This document shows positions 50,117 to 58,106 of a DNA stretch of 64,000 nucleotides, piece by piece. Within the stretch, counting starts at the first letter, position 1; each line of letters starts with the position of its first letter. Under the pieces are notes generated by a model, which saw only the letters and a program-made list of their open reading frames with translations, was not told where the DNA came from and did no database searches. The DNA is from Verrucomicrobiaceae bacterium UBA7681. GTDB lineage: Bacteria > Verrucomicrobiota > Verrucomicrobiia > Verrucomicrobiales > Verrucomicrobiaceae. A program made the translations under genes and the position numbers. The stretch is from contig DLGZ01000053.1 in NCBI GenBank assembly GCA_002482965.1, positions 61,800 through 125,799 of the forward strand, in the 5' to 3' direction.

Positions 50117-51664
50117 TCACTTGCTACTGTCTGCGCGCGCTTCATCAGCCCCTGCGTCAGGAGCTTTGCCTTTGAAATAGCCCGGTTCGCAGCCGGGCAG
50201 TGGCTTGCCATTGAAGTAGGTGGACAGATCCATCCCTGCGTCCACGGCATCCTTCGCTTCATCTGTGGTGACATTGTGGGATTCGGTAAAATCACGAGGT
50301 GGCGTGCCCTTGCGCTGACTGAAAAATCCGTCCTTCACGTGCAGCGCGAGGTTGTTGAGAAACTGCCACTTCGGTGTGGCGAAATCACGTTGGGCATTGA
50401 ACGAAGAGTAAACAACGGCTGCGTCGTCACCGCCTTCGATGGTGTTGTGGTAGATGTAGCCTTCGGCAGGAGAGGAATCCATGCTGAACCAGATATTGAA
50501 CGGCGTGCCGTCGATGAGGTGATTGTGATGAATGAAGACGGGGCCGATGCGCGGCAGCTTGAAGCGCAGGCCACCATGCGTGTGCCGCAGCGTGTTGTGG
50601 TGCACGTTCACGTCGATGCAGCCCACGCCGATTTCGATGCCGGAGTCGCGCGTGTTTTCGATCACGTTCTCCGCGATCTCGGTGCCGCGTCCGTGATTGG
50701 GATCAGGCAGCGGTTTGTCGAGGGACTCGGCGCTGGAATCGCCAAGGCAGATGCCATCGAAGACGCGGTCAAGATGATTGCGCAGGATGCGGTTGCCTGT
50801 GCCTGCACGGATGAGCTCGATGCCTACGCGGTCGTATTTGCCGACGTCCTTGTGGATGCGCCAGATTTCGTAGTTCTCGCGGCGGTTTTCCGTGGTGGCC
50901 CGCCAGTCTTCAAACGCACCGCGTGTGATGTCGCAGTCTTCCACCGTGCAATTTGACGCGCCGCTTCGAAGCATAACGCCCGAGCCTTCGTATGAGGTGA
51001 CTGCACAGCGGCGAATGATGCAATTTTTCGCGCCTTCTGTCAGCGTGATGGCCTCGGCGCCGCCGCGCAATGTCAGGCCTTCGACCACCACGCCCGCAGC
51101 GGCGATTTCGATGAGCGGTTTGTCTGACATCACGGTGGCGAGTGACGACTTGTCCTGCGGAGAACCGTCTTCGAGATGCACGTAGATGCGCTTCTCCTTG
51201 GGGTGATACATCCACAGCGCGCGGATGTGTTTGAAGCCACCCAGCGGCGGCCCTTTTGTCAGCAGGGTCTGCCAGTGCCAGTCACCGCTCTTCTGTGCAC
51301 GATCAAAGCGGATTTCAGCGACGAACTTGCCATCCACGAGCAGGCCTTCGGGACGGCTCTTCGAGGCTGTGATGAACACCTTGTCCATGCCCTCTGCGGA
51401 TGACCATTCGGCTTTGAGTGATGTCGTTCCGTCCAGGATTGCGCCGGCCTCGCCGCGCAGGGTGAGCTGCTTTTCGAGATGGAGGCGTTCTTGGTAAACA
51501 CCCGGGCGAATCACGAGGGTGTCGCCAGCATTCGCCGTGGCGATGGCTTTCGCGATAGGCTGATTGGATGCGTCGGATTTGACGATGATTTCAGCAGCAC
51601 CTGCGGCAAGGGGAAGGCCAAGAGCGCAAAAGGCAAGGACGGTGACGCGCGGAAGAGGTGTCAT
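50117..51664 (-). CDS. Exported right-handed parallel beta-helix protein
   Basis: The 515-residue protein has a signal peptide (residues 1-23, ending AAGAAE). Coil repeats start around residue 30 with the DUF1565-like opening ATANAGDTLVIRPGVYQERL, then IEIAAAGVVVEGLTLRGGAE, NCIIRRCAVTSYEGSGVML, CTVEDCDITRG, NRILRNHLDRVFDGICLG and VNVHHNTLRHTHGGL. This is the fold of pectate/alginate-lyase-like and NosD-like proteins. No lyase-specific catalytic set is identifiable, so the activity may be polysaccharide lyase, glycosidase (GH141-like) or binding. It sits between two sialidase-like genes on the same strand and ends in a charged tail. Confidence 0.8.
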   Translation of the reverse strand: MTPLPRVTVLAFCALGLPLAAGAAEIIVKSDASNQPIAKAIATANAGDTLVIRPGVYQERLHLEKQLTLRGEAGAILDGTTSLKAEWSSAEGMDKVFITASKSRPEGLLVDGKFVAEIRFDRAQKSGDWHWQTLLTKGPPLGGFKHIRALWMYHPKEKRIYVHLEDGSPQDKSSLATVMSDKPLIEIAAAGVVVEGLTLRGGAEAITLTEGAKNCIIRRCAVTSYEGSGVMLRSGASNCTVEDCDITRGAFEDWRATTENRRENYEIWRIHKDVGKYDRVGIELIRAGTGNRILRNHLDRVFDGICLGDSSAESLDKPLPDPNHGRGTEIAENVIENTRDSGIEIGVGCIDVNVHHNTLRHTHGGLRFKLPRIGPVFIHHNHLIDGTPFNIWFSMDSSPAEGYIYHNTIEGGDDAAVVYSSFNAQRDFATPKWQFLNNLALHVKDGFFSQRKGTPPRDFTESHNVTTDEAKDAVDAGMDLSTYFNGKPLPGCEPGYFKGKAPDAGADEARADSSK

Positions 51665-51718
51665 GGAGGGTGCGAGATACGTTTGGCCCGCCCCCTCATT
51701 TGTGCACTTCGTATTTTG

Positions 51719-54049
51719 CTATTTCAGCGGAGGCAGCTTGGCGCTGTAATGCACGGCGCGGTGGCGGTTGTCGTCGAAGGCGAAGTGGAGCCACTGGCCG
51801 TCTTTGCTGACAAAGCCGTCGGGGTAGTTCATGCGGCCTTTGGGGCCATCGACGGATTCCTGCTGGAGGATGCGCTGGTAGGGCCAGGTCTTCATGCCGT
51901 CAAAGCTGATCCACAGCGACATGGGACTGCGGTGTTTGCTGTTGGGATTGTGCAGGATGGCCACGCGGTCGCCGCCGAGATTGTAGAGCGTGGTTTTGCT
52001 GCCGGGATTGGGGATCTGGGTGAGGGAGGCGAACTCGGGCCAGGTCTTGCCGCCGTCTTTGCTTTCGGCTTTGTAAAGCATGCCGCCGAGACCGTCGGCA
52101 CGGATGACCATGGTGATGCGGCCATCGGGATGCTCGAAGAGATCATTCTCGGCCCAGCCGAAGTAGCGGCTGTTTGGTGTGAGGCGGATGTTGCCGTGCT
52201 CGCTCCAGGTTTTGCCGCCGTCGCTGCTGATGAGGACGCCGTTGCGAGGATTGGTGAAGGCGCGGTCCAGCGGGGCTTTTTTCTTCTCATCGTCAGGGCC
52301 GATGTAGTGCTGGAAGGGAATCATGATGCGGCCGTCTTTGCAGACGATGTGCTTGCGGATGAAGGTGCGCTCTTTGAGGCGACCCGGGACTTCAATGGGC
52401 TTGCTCCAGGTCTTGAAGGAGTCGTCGCTGGTGAGATACCAGGAGCGCCAGTCATTGGCCCAATGCTTCGAATGGGTGGAAAAGAACAGCGTGCTGCGCT
52501 GGCCGAGGATCATGAGTTCCGTCGGGCCTTGGCCGATGGTTTTGCCTTCGCGTGGGAAGCCGACATCAAAGGCCTCCAGCGGCGTCCAGGTCTTGCCCAG
52601 GTCATGGCTGCGGGTGACGCCGGTGTAGTTCAGCGGGCTGGGTTCGGTATCGCCACCTGCGAGGATGAAGAGAATCCATGAGCCGTCGGGCAGTTCGCGC
52701 AGGGTGGTATCACATACCATTTTGTTGGGAGTGATGCCGTCATAGGGTATGCTCTTGAAGTCCTGCTTGGCATCTTCGATGGCCTGAGCGGTCCAGGTGG
52801 GGTCAGGCGTGATGGATTTCGGCAGCTTGGGTGCGTGCGCTTTGTTGACGACGGTCTTGCCGACGGTGGCGCGGCGTTTGATCTCTTCGGGGTCCATCGT
52901 GAGCTTGCCGATCTCGGCCTGTTTTTGGATGTCTGCCTCGGTGAATTTCACGTGCAGGATTTCAGCATCGGAGTGGCGGTTCCAATCATAGAGGATGTGG
53001 ATGTCGCCATTGGGTGCCTGGAAGCCATCGGGATAGGAGACTTCGGCGCGATCATCAATGAGGAAGCCTTTGCCCCAGGTCTTGCCGTCGTCGTCGGAGA
53101 GGAAGGCCTTCAGGTTGGAGCGGCGTGGCAGGCGCGCAGGAATGGGTCCGTTCTTCACGAGGATGAGTTTGCCCGAAGCCAGGCGGCGGATGAAGAAGCG
53201 CGCGCTGGGGTTTTGAATCGCGGAGGGCTGAGGCTCGCTCCATGTCGCGCCTTTATCGGCGGAGGTGCTTTCGCTGATGCCGTCCTTGGTGCGGGCGAGC
53301 ATCCACAGGCTGCCGTCTTTGCGCTCGACGATCATGTGTTCATCGAAGTCTGTGCGTGGAAAGGCCACGCCACCACGGCGTGTCCAGGTCTTGCCTTGAT
53401 CGGTGCTGGCGAAGACATTGGCCATGCGGATGACATCGAGATCTTTGTGCGCTTCTTTGTCCACGCCGGGGCCGTGCATGCGGTCACGTGTCCAGAGCGA
53501 AACGGGCAGCAACCAGTCGCCATTGGCGAGCACGGTGGGCTTGTTGAGGGTGCAACCGTCGGCGAAACGTACGGGGGCGGTCCAAGTCGGCTCGGCGGCA
53601 TCGGGATCATCGCAGCGGATGTACCAGTCGCCGCAGCGGCCGTCGAAGTAGCCGATGCTTTGATCAAAGAAGCACCAGAGGCGGCCCAGAGGATCGGTCC
53701 AAAGATTGCCGACGAGGGCGCGGCGCTCGTACTTCACGCCATTGATTTCGCCGTCCTGTGGATCAATCACGACGCGCGGTTTTGACCATGATTTGCCATT
53801 GTCTTCACTCGTGGCGAGCATGAAGAAGCCGTTGGGCGAATCACCGTTGCCAACCCAGGCAGCCCAGAGGCGGCCTTTGGGCGTGCGGTCGATGCCGATG
53901 ATCATGTTTCCCGGCCGCTTGTCAGCGTCATACTCGGGGCCGGGCTGCGTATTGATGACCGGCGGTTCGAGTGCAAGGTCAAGCAGGGCCTTGTCCTGGG
54001 CGACGGCTTGCACAGCGAACAGAGAAAGAAGCAGGAGCGTGTGTTTCAT
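51719..54049 (-). CDS. Exported sialidase-like protein, two propeller halves
   Basis: From ATG 54049 the product is 776 residues with a signal peptide (MKHTLLLLSLFAVQAVAQD). Asp-box motifs are frequent: SEDNGKSW, STDQGKTW, SADKGATW and SDDDGKTW in the first half, and SHDLGKTW, SSDGGKTW and SKDGGKTW in the second. The usual Arg of F/Y-R-I-P is again absent (KRPGNMIIGIDRT at that position). The shared segments RFFIRRLASG and VSYPDGFQ identify it as a paralogue of the proteins at 32810-35455 and 48176-50098. Glycan cleavage is possible but the sialidase label is doubtful. A palindrome matching the one at 35510 lies 65 bp upstream. Confidence 0.8.
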   Translation of the reverse strand: MKHTLLLLSLFAVQAVAQDKALLDLALEPPVINTQPGPEYDADKRPGNMIIGIDRTPKGRLWAAWVGNGDSPNGFFMLATSEDNGKSWSKPRVVIDPQDGEINGVKYERRALVGNLWTDPLGRLWCFFDQSIGYFDGRCGDWYIRCDDPDAAEPTWTAPVRFADGCTLNKPTVLANGDWLLPVSLWTRDRMHGPGVDKEAHKDLDVIRMANVFASTDQGKTWTRRGGVAFPRTDFDEHMIVERKDGSLWMLARTKDGISESTSADKGATWSEPQPSAIQNPSARFFIRRLASGKLILVKNGPIPARLPRRSNLKAFLSDDDGKTWGKGFLIDDRAEVSYPDGFQAPNGDIHILYDWNRHSDAEILHVKFTEADIQKQAEIGKLTMDPEEIKRRATVGKTVVNKAHAPKLPKSITPDPTWTAQAIEDAKQDFKSIPYDGITPNKMVCDTTLRELPDGSWILFILAGGDTEPSPLNYTGVTRSHDLGKTWTPLEAFDVGFPREGKTIGQGPTELMILGQRSTLFFSTHSKHWANDWRSWYLTSDDSFKTWSKPIEVPGRLKERTFIRKHIVCKDGRIMIPFQHYIGPDDEKKKAPLDRAFTNPRNGVLISSDGGKTWSEHGNIRLTPNSRYFGWAENDLFEHPDGRITMVIRADGLGGMLYKAESKDGGKTWPEFASLTQIPNPGSKTTLYNLGGDRVAILHNPNSKHRSPMSLWISFDGMKTWPYQRILQQESVDGPKGRMNYPDGFVSKDGQWLHFAFDDNRHRAVHYSAKLPPLK

Positions 54050-54113
54050 GATTGGTTGTGGAAGGAAAACGCTGCTGGGTGCCGCGTTCATGGGAGCAGA
54101 GGGAGAAATCCGG

Positions 54114-54128
54114 GTGTTATGTTAACAC
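54114..54128. promoter_or_regulatory. 15-bp palindrome upstream of sialidase-like gene, candidate operator
   Basis: GTGTTATGTTAACAC has perfect 6-bp arms and a 3-bp centre. It differs from the 35510-35524 site at only two positions and has the same distance range (65 versus 55 bp) to a sialidase-like start codon. Its minus strand contains TAACAT, a possible -10 box. Confidence 0.5.
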
Positions 54129-54140
54129 TCACTATTCTGT

Positions 54141-54818
54141 TCAGCGAGCCTGCCAGATGCGTACATCATCGAACAGCACGCCTGTGCCGTTCACGGTGAA
54201 ATGAAAGCTGCTCTTGGTTTCGTGTGCGATGCCGGGGGATTTGAGAAAGGCGACTGGCTTGCCGTCGAGGCTCACGCGCAGTTCATCGCCTTTGAGTTCG
54301 ATGGCCACGTGATACCACTTCTGCTGCTCCAGCTTGGGGATGGTGGTGGCGGAGCCACGTCCTTCGAGCAGTTTGTCCGCTTCCTTTTTGTGCGCGGGGT
54401 CTTTGCGCATCTCATAGATGTCGTTGCGCATCACGCCTTCTTTGTCATCGCCGATACGGATCTGGGTGGGTGCAAAGGCGACGCGGCAGATGTGGCCGGC
54501 GTGTGAGCCTTTGAATTTTTGATCATCAAAAACGGCATTGAATCCGGTGGAGCCTATGAGCTGGAATTTGAATTCGACCACGACGTTTTTCATAGGTCGG
54601 TAAACACGACCCACGGCACCGTGATCAGCGCGTGTCTGCACGCCTTTGAGTGCGCCGCCTTCGACGGTGAAAGTGGGAATCAACGATTTCCAGTCGCCGA
54701 GATCGGCGCGCTCGAAGTCATCAGAGACGATGACTTCTCCTTTTTGAGCGATGGGCTCGGAGGGGATGTCGGCGGCGATGGAGAGAGTGGCGAGGCAAAG
54801 GAAAGCGAGGCATTTCAT
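54141..54818 (-). CDS. Exported DUF1080/LamG-type jelly-roll protein
   Basis: I start at ATG 54818 (225 aa), which opens a signal peptide (MKCLAFLCLATLSIAAD). The rest is one beta-sandwich: VIVSDDFERADLGDWKSLIP at the start, YRPMKNVVVEFKFQLIGSTG, then WYHVAIELKGDELRVSLDGK and GVLFDDVRIWQA at the end. This is the concanavalin-like pattern of DUF1080 and related carbohydrate-binding or 3-keto-glycoside hydrolase domains. The central part lacks an obvious catalytic signature, so binding is as likely as hydrolysis. It lies upstream of the sialidase-like gene in the same direction and may be its accessory. Confidence 0.75.
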   Translation of the reverse strand: MKCLAFLCLATLSIAADIPSEPIAQKGEVIVSDDFERADLGDWKSLIPTFTVEGGALKGVQTRADHGAVGRVYRPMKNVVVEFKFQLIGSTGFNAVFDDQKFKGSHAGHICRVAFAPTQIRIGDDKEGVMRNDIYEMRKDPAHKKEADKLLEGRGSATTIPKLEQQKWYHVAIELKGDELRVSLDGKPVAFLKSPGIAHETKSSFHFTVNGTGVLFDDVRIWQAR

Positions 54819-54869
54819 GGTGGCTGGGGAAACGTGCAGAAACATGCGATGTTTCCGCGCATACCACCG

Positions 54870-55985
54870 CTACCGTGCAGGGTAGCTTTGCTGATCGAGC
54901 ACCTGCCCGGCAAGACTCTTGATTTCGATCTGCATGGGCGACTTCGGTTTGAAGGTGAGCAGGAGGTAGGCGTGCTCGCTGGCGAAGAAGTCGGACTTGG
55001 GATCGGCGTAGCGCGCGCCATCGCCTTTCAGCGCGGTGTTGTAATAGGGGAAACCTTCCACCATGGCACGTTCGGCGAAATATCCGAAGCCGGTGATGAC
55101 TGCGGTGCCCTGTTGAAACAGTCTGCCCCATTCGCCTTTCAACTGGCCACGCATGGTCGCATTGCGTTCGTTTTGGATGGAGATGGTGTGGCCGGGGCGA
55201 GGTGGCTCGATCTGCTGGCGATACCAAGCAAGCTGTGGGGATGCGGTGTCAAAGGGATGACCTGTCTGCCAGGTGGTGCCCATGTCACTGATGTGTTCGA
55301 GATCGAGCGCGATGAAGCGGGCAGCGAACTCGGGAAATGAGAGCGTCCAGTTCCATTCGTTGCCGGGCAGAGCGAAGAATTCGCGATAGGCGGTGGCCTC
55401 CACGTCATAGACGGCCTCGGGTGGCGGCTTGGGGCCACGCGACCGGATTTCGCGATCGTGATTGCCCAGCACGGGCATGAAGGGAGTGCGGCGAAACAGC
55501 TCCGGGTTCGAGTCGATCAGCGCGCTGAACGCCTTCGTGCCTTCGCGGCCTTTTTGATGCAGGCTGCCGACATTGTCCCCTGCAGTCATGAGCACGTGCA
55601 CGTCGTCTTTGATCAAGGCGGCAAGATCCGGCTGCGCGAAACCCCAGTCTCCCACCACGGCAATGCGCAGTGCCTGGGAAGGCATGCCTTTGAACGTGTG
55701 AACAGCGGATGCTTCAGCACCTGAGCGCACTTGGTAATGATACGTCACTTCTTTCTCGGGAATCGGAATTTCGACGTGGTGCAGGGTGACCTGCTCTGCT
55801 TTGGCAGCCTTGCCACCGAGTGCGGCACTTTTCCCAAAGGACACCTCCGAGTCTCCCGGCTGAGCGGTCTCCCAGTTCACGGTGAGGTGCGTCGGCTCCT
55901 CGCGCTGAAAGCTCAGCCAGATGCGCTGAATGGTGGCAGCCTCGACGGAGGAACAGAGCAGCAGGAAAAGAAAAAAGCGTGGCAT
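54870..55985 (-). CDS. Exported purple-acid-phosphatase-like protein with altered metal site
   Basis: From ATG 55985 the product is 371 residues with a signal peptide (MPRFFLFLLLCSSVEAAT). An N-terminal fibronectin-like domain (RIWLSFQREEPTHLTVNWET; VTYHYQVRSG) precedes the catalytic fold, as in purple acid phosphatases. GDWGF, GDNVG and GNHDRE are present. At the expected late His motifs the sequence reads ISIQNERN instead of a histidine site and ITGFGYFAERA instead of GHxH. The family Tyr after GDN is also absent. It may therefore bind one metal or have lost phosphatase activity. The 6S RNA and its promoter lie immediately upstream on the other strand. Confidence 0.8.
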   Translation of the reverse strand: MPRFFLFLLLCSSVEAATIQRIWLSFQREEPTHLTVNWETAQPGDSEVSFGKSAALGGKAAKAEQVTLHHVEIPIPEKEVTYHYQVRSGAEASAVHTFKGMPSQALRIAVVGDWGFAQPDLAALIKDDVHVLMTAGDNVGSLHQKGREGTKAFSALIDSNPELFRRTPFMPVLGNHDREIRSRGPKPPPEAVYDVEATAYREFFALPGNEWNWTLSFPEFAARFIALDLEHISDMGTTWQTGHPFDTASPQLAWYRQQIEPPRPGHTISIQNERNATMRGQLKGEWGRLFQQGTAVITGFGYFAERAMVEGFPYYNTALKGDGARYADPKSDFFASEHAYLLLTFKPKSPMQIEIKSLAGQVLDQQSYPAR

Positions 55986-56123
55986 ATGTCTAGGGGTGAA
56001 CAAACGCATGGCATGCGTGGATTTCTCCAAAGAAGACAGGCGACACGGCTCTTGATCATGCGGGCATCAAGGCATACTATTCGGCCATCCTGGTCCGGCG
56101 TTTTGCTGCGGCCTGTTCTTTGA
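55986..56123. other. Upstream part of the 392-bp stretch without protein genes
   Basis: The 392 bp between the phosphatase-like start (55985) and the polysaccharide deacetylase stop (56378) hold no protein gene. This left part contains the plus-strand promoter for the 6S RNA and should also contain the minus-strand promoter of the phosphatase-like gene. The remainder is the RNA itself, its terminator and about 35 bp of apparently empty sequence. Confidence 0.5.
56052..56080 (+). promoter_or_regulatory. Sigma-70-type promoter for the 6S RNA
   Basis: TTGATC at 56052-56057 and TACTAT at 56075-56080 are separated by exactly 17 bp; each matches the consensus at four of six bases. Transcription would begin near 56087, giving a precursor with about 40 extra 5' bases. 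A closer, weaker promoter cannot be excluded. Confidence 0.45.
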
Positions 56124-56302
56124 AAAATTTCCTGCGGTGTTCGTTTTCGAGCTTTGTGGCCCGGCCCGATTCATCAACTGCGGGGGCTACGCGCTGAAGT
56201 GACATGTCATGCCTTCACTGGAAGACAGAGCTTCATCACGCGGGTCCCCACCTGGTCTCATGGGATACGTGAGCCCTTTGTATTCGGACGGCACAGGTGG
56301 GT
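56124..56302 (+). ncRNA. ssrS: 6S RNA
   Basis: The region folds as a long rod with a central bubble. The closing stem pairs CCT and GTG/TTCG at 56131-56143 with CGGA, CAC and AGG at 56285-56297. The inner arm pairs GGGG (56182), CGCG (56190) and TGAAG (56195) with CTTCA (56231), CGCG (56239) and CCCC (56246). The motifs CTGCGGTGTTCG on the 5' side and GGGTCCCCACCT followed by GATACGTGAGCCC on the 3' side match what I recall of alphaproteobacterial-type 6S RNAs. 6S RNA imitates an open promoter and binds RNA polymerase-sigma70 in stationary phase. Core length of about 170 nt is typical. A sigma-70 promoter and a strong terminator flank it. Exact ends are estimated. Confidence 0.75.
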
Positions 56303-56306
56303 TTGA

Positions 56307-56342
56307 AAGCGTCCCGGCTCCGCCCGGGGCGCTTTCTTTTTT
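56307..56342 (+). terminator. Rho-independent terminator of the 6S RNA
   Basis: AAGCGTCCCGG (56307-56317) pairs with CCGGGGCGCTT (56324-56334), 11 bp with one G-U pair and a 6-base loop, followed directly by TCTTTTTT. The T-run is on the plus strand, where no protein gene ends, so it supports a plus-strand RNA here. Confidence 0.85.
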
Positions 56343-56377
56343 CAAAACGCGGTGCAGGCTGCGCCTGCTCTACGTCA

Positions 56378-57277
56378 TCAAGCGCTCGGCTTCTTCTCCG
56401 GCATCGGCTTGGGATCTTTGTCGTCGATCTTTTCGGCGGGACGGATGATCACGCCAACGGGCATCGAGGCCTTCTCCATGTTCAGGAGCTGGCTCACGGT
56501 GACGAATTGATAACCCTTGGCGAGAAGCTGGTCGAACATCGCCGGCATGGCGGTGATGGTGGGCGGGTGGATGTCATGCGAGAGCATGATGGCTCCAGGA
56601 TGGGCTCCATTGACGAGGCGGCTGGTCACGGCTGCGACACCCGGACGGCGCCAGTCCTGTGGATCAACGGACCACATGATGGTGGAGTAGCCAAACTCGG
56701 TGAACATCAGGTCTTTAATCCGAGTGTTGATGGCTCCGTAAGGAGGACGCACCAGATGCGGGCGCACTCCGGCCACTTCGAAGACGGCGTCTTCGGACTT
56801 TTTCAGTTCATTGCGGATCTGCTCATCTGAGCGGCTGGTGAGGCTGCAGTGAGTCCAGGTGTGATTGCCAATTTCATGGCCTTCTTCGATGATGCGGCGC
56901 ACGATGGCGGGATACATCTTCACCTGCGCACCGATGAGGAAGAACGTGCACTTGATGTTCCGCTCCTTGAGGATGTCGAGCAGCTTGGGGGTCAGGCTCG
57001 GATGCGGGCCGTCGTCAAAGGTCATGGCGAGCGCCTTCTGCTCGATCTTGACGGAGGAATACGAGGTGCGTGCACCGGCAGGCGGCACGACCGGCATGGA
57101 GGAAGGGTTGTTCAGCCTCTTCACCAGCGGGTTTTCCTTTTCTTCGAAGGGCAGCGCTTTGCGCGCCTCACCAATGGCGAGTTTGTCCGGCTTTGCAGCC
57201 TTTTGAGTTGTACAGCCTGACTGGCCTGCCAACATGATGCCAAACCAAATGCTAAGATACATGCGTGGGGGGATCAC
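56378..57277 (-). CDS. Polysaccharide deacetylase (NodB/CE4) lipoprotein
   Basis: The 299-residue protein starts at GTG 57277, or ATG 57262. The N-terminus is a lipoprotein signal ending LAGQSGC. The CE4 motifs are complete: MTFDDGPHPSLTPKLLDIL (catalytic Asp and metal Asp), HTWTH (metal His pair), RPPYGA, VDPQDW and IMLSHDIH. It removes N- or O-acetyl groups from peptidoglycan, chitin oligomers or exopolysaccharide in the periplasm. The C-terminus is Lys/Pro-rich and disordered. It is the last gene of the minus-strand block that also contains the Hsp70 machine, 91 bp after the pseudouridine synthase gene. Confidence 0.92.
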   Translation of the reverse strand: MIPPRMYLSIWFGIMLAGQSGCTTQKAAKPDKLAIGEARKALPFEEKENPLVKRLNNPSSMPVVPPAGARTSYSSVKIEQKALAMTFDDGPHPSLTPKLLDILKERNIKCTFFLIGAQVKMYPAIVRRIIEEGHEIGNHTWTHCSLTSRSDEQIRNELKKSEDAVFEVAGVRPHLVRPPYGAINTRIKDLMFTEFGYSTIMWSVDPQDWRRPGVAAVTSRLVNGAHPGAIMLSHDIHPPTITAMPAMFDQLLAKGYQFVTVSQLLNMEKASMPVGVIIRPAEKIDDKDPKPMPEKKPSA

Positions 57278-57368
57278 AAGAGAAAGAGATTAAGGGGTGA
57301 AATTCATCTGCGAAAGCTGGATTTTCTGAAAAACAAACAACTGCTAGAAATTTGATCGTCAATGTTGT

Positions 57369-58073
57369 TCAGCCTTCTCCGGCGGCGGCCAAGACCTCCT
57401 GAGGGGTCAGGGCACGCCATGCCCCCGGCGGTAGATCTGCGGGCAGAGCCAGCGCGCCGATGCTCTCGCGATGCAGGTTGATGACACGATTGCTGACCCG
57501 GTGGAACATGCGCTTCACCTGATGATAACGCCCTTCATGCAGCGTCAGCCGCGCACGGCGATCGTCCAAGATGACCAGTTCCGCCGGCAGTGTCGTGATG
57601 TCCTCGGTATGGAAGTAAAAGCCGCAGGCAAAGGCCGCCACCGCATCCGGGGCGATGGGATCGAGGGTTTCGACGAGATAAACCTTCGGCACCTTTTCCT
57701 CCGCTGCCATCAGCCGTTTGGACCAGCGGCCATCGTTTGTCAGCAAGACCAGGCCGGAGGTGCTGCGATCCAGCCGCCCGGCGATGTGCAGCGTGTGTTT
57801 GTCGGGATCGTCGATCAAATCGACCACGGTGGGATGCTGATAGTCCTTGGTGGCGCTGAGAATGCCCACCGGCTTGTGCAGCATGAGATAGAGCGCGCGT
57901 TCCGCCGACTGGAGCACCGCGTCATCGAGCTGTACCAGGTTGAAACGATCCACTGGGTGGTGGCCGTCGGTTACACAAACTCCATCCACCCGCACGCGGC
58001 GCGCAGCGATGGCATGATGCGCCGCCTGACGTCCCATGGACTGGTGACTGGCGATGAGTCGGTCCAGTTTCAT
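57369..58073 (-). CDS. rsuA: RsuA-family 16S rRNA pseudouridine synthase
   Basis: The 234-residue protein has an S4-like RNA-binding start (MKLDRLIASHQSMGRQAA; ARRVRVDGVCVTDG) and the catalytic motif HIAGRLDRSTSGLVLLTNDG with the nucleophile Asp. The ending HEGRYHQVKRMFHRVSNRV is the family signature. RsuA makes pseudouridine 516 in 16S rRNA; related RluB/E/F act on 23S rRNA, so the exact target is not certain. It lies 33 bp after the J-like gene on the same strand. Its grouping with the chaperone genes could be chance or link to assembly. Confidence 0.88.
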   Translation of the reverse strand: MKLDRLIASHQSMGRQAAHHAIAARRVRVDGVCVTDGHHPVDRFNLVQLDDAVLQSAERALYLMLHKPVGILSATKDYQHPTVVDLIDDPDKHTLHIAGRLDRSTSGLVLLTNDGRWSKRLMAAEEKVPKVYLVETLDPIAPDAVAAFACGFYFHTEDITTLPAELVILDDRRARLTLHEGRYHQVKRMFHRVSNRVINLHRESIGALALPADLPPGAWRALTPQEVLAAAGEG

Positions 58074-58106
58074 ACCGTCACTGCATCCAGGCCGTGTGCG
58101 GCAGGA

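Noticed and set aside
49460..50956. 498-residue open frame on the plus strand
   Set aside because: It spans the opposite strand of two real genes (propeller-esterase and beta-helix) and crosses their junction, which a real gene would rarely do; no motif is visible.
56297..56830. 177-residue open frame on the plus strand overlapping the terminator
   Set aside because: It covers the 6S terminator hairpin and the antisense of the polysaccharide deacetylase.
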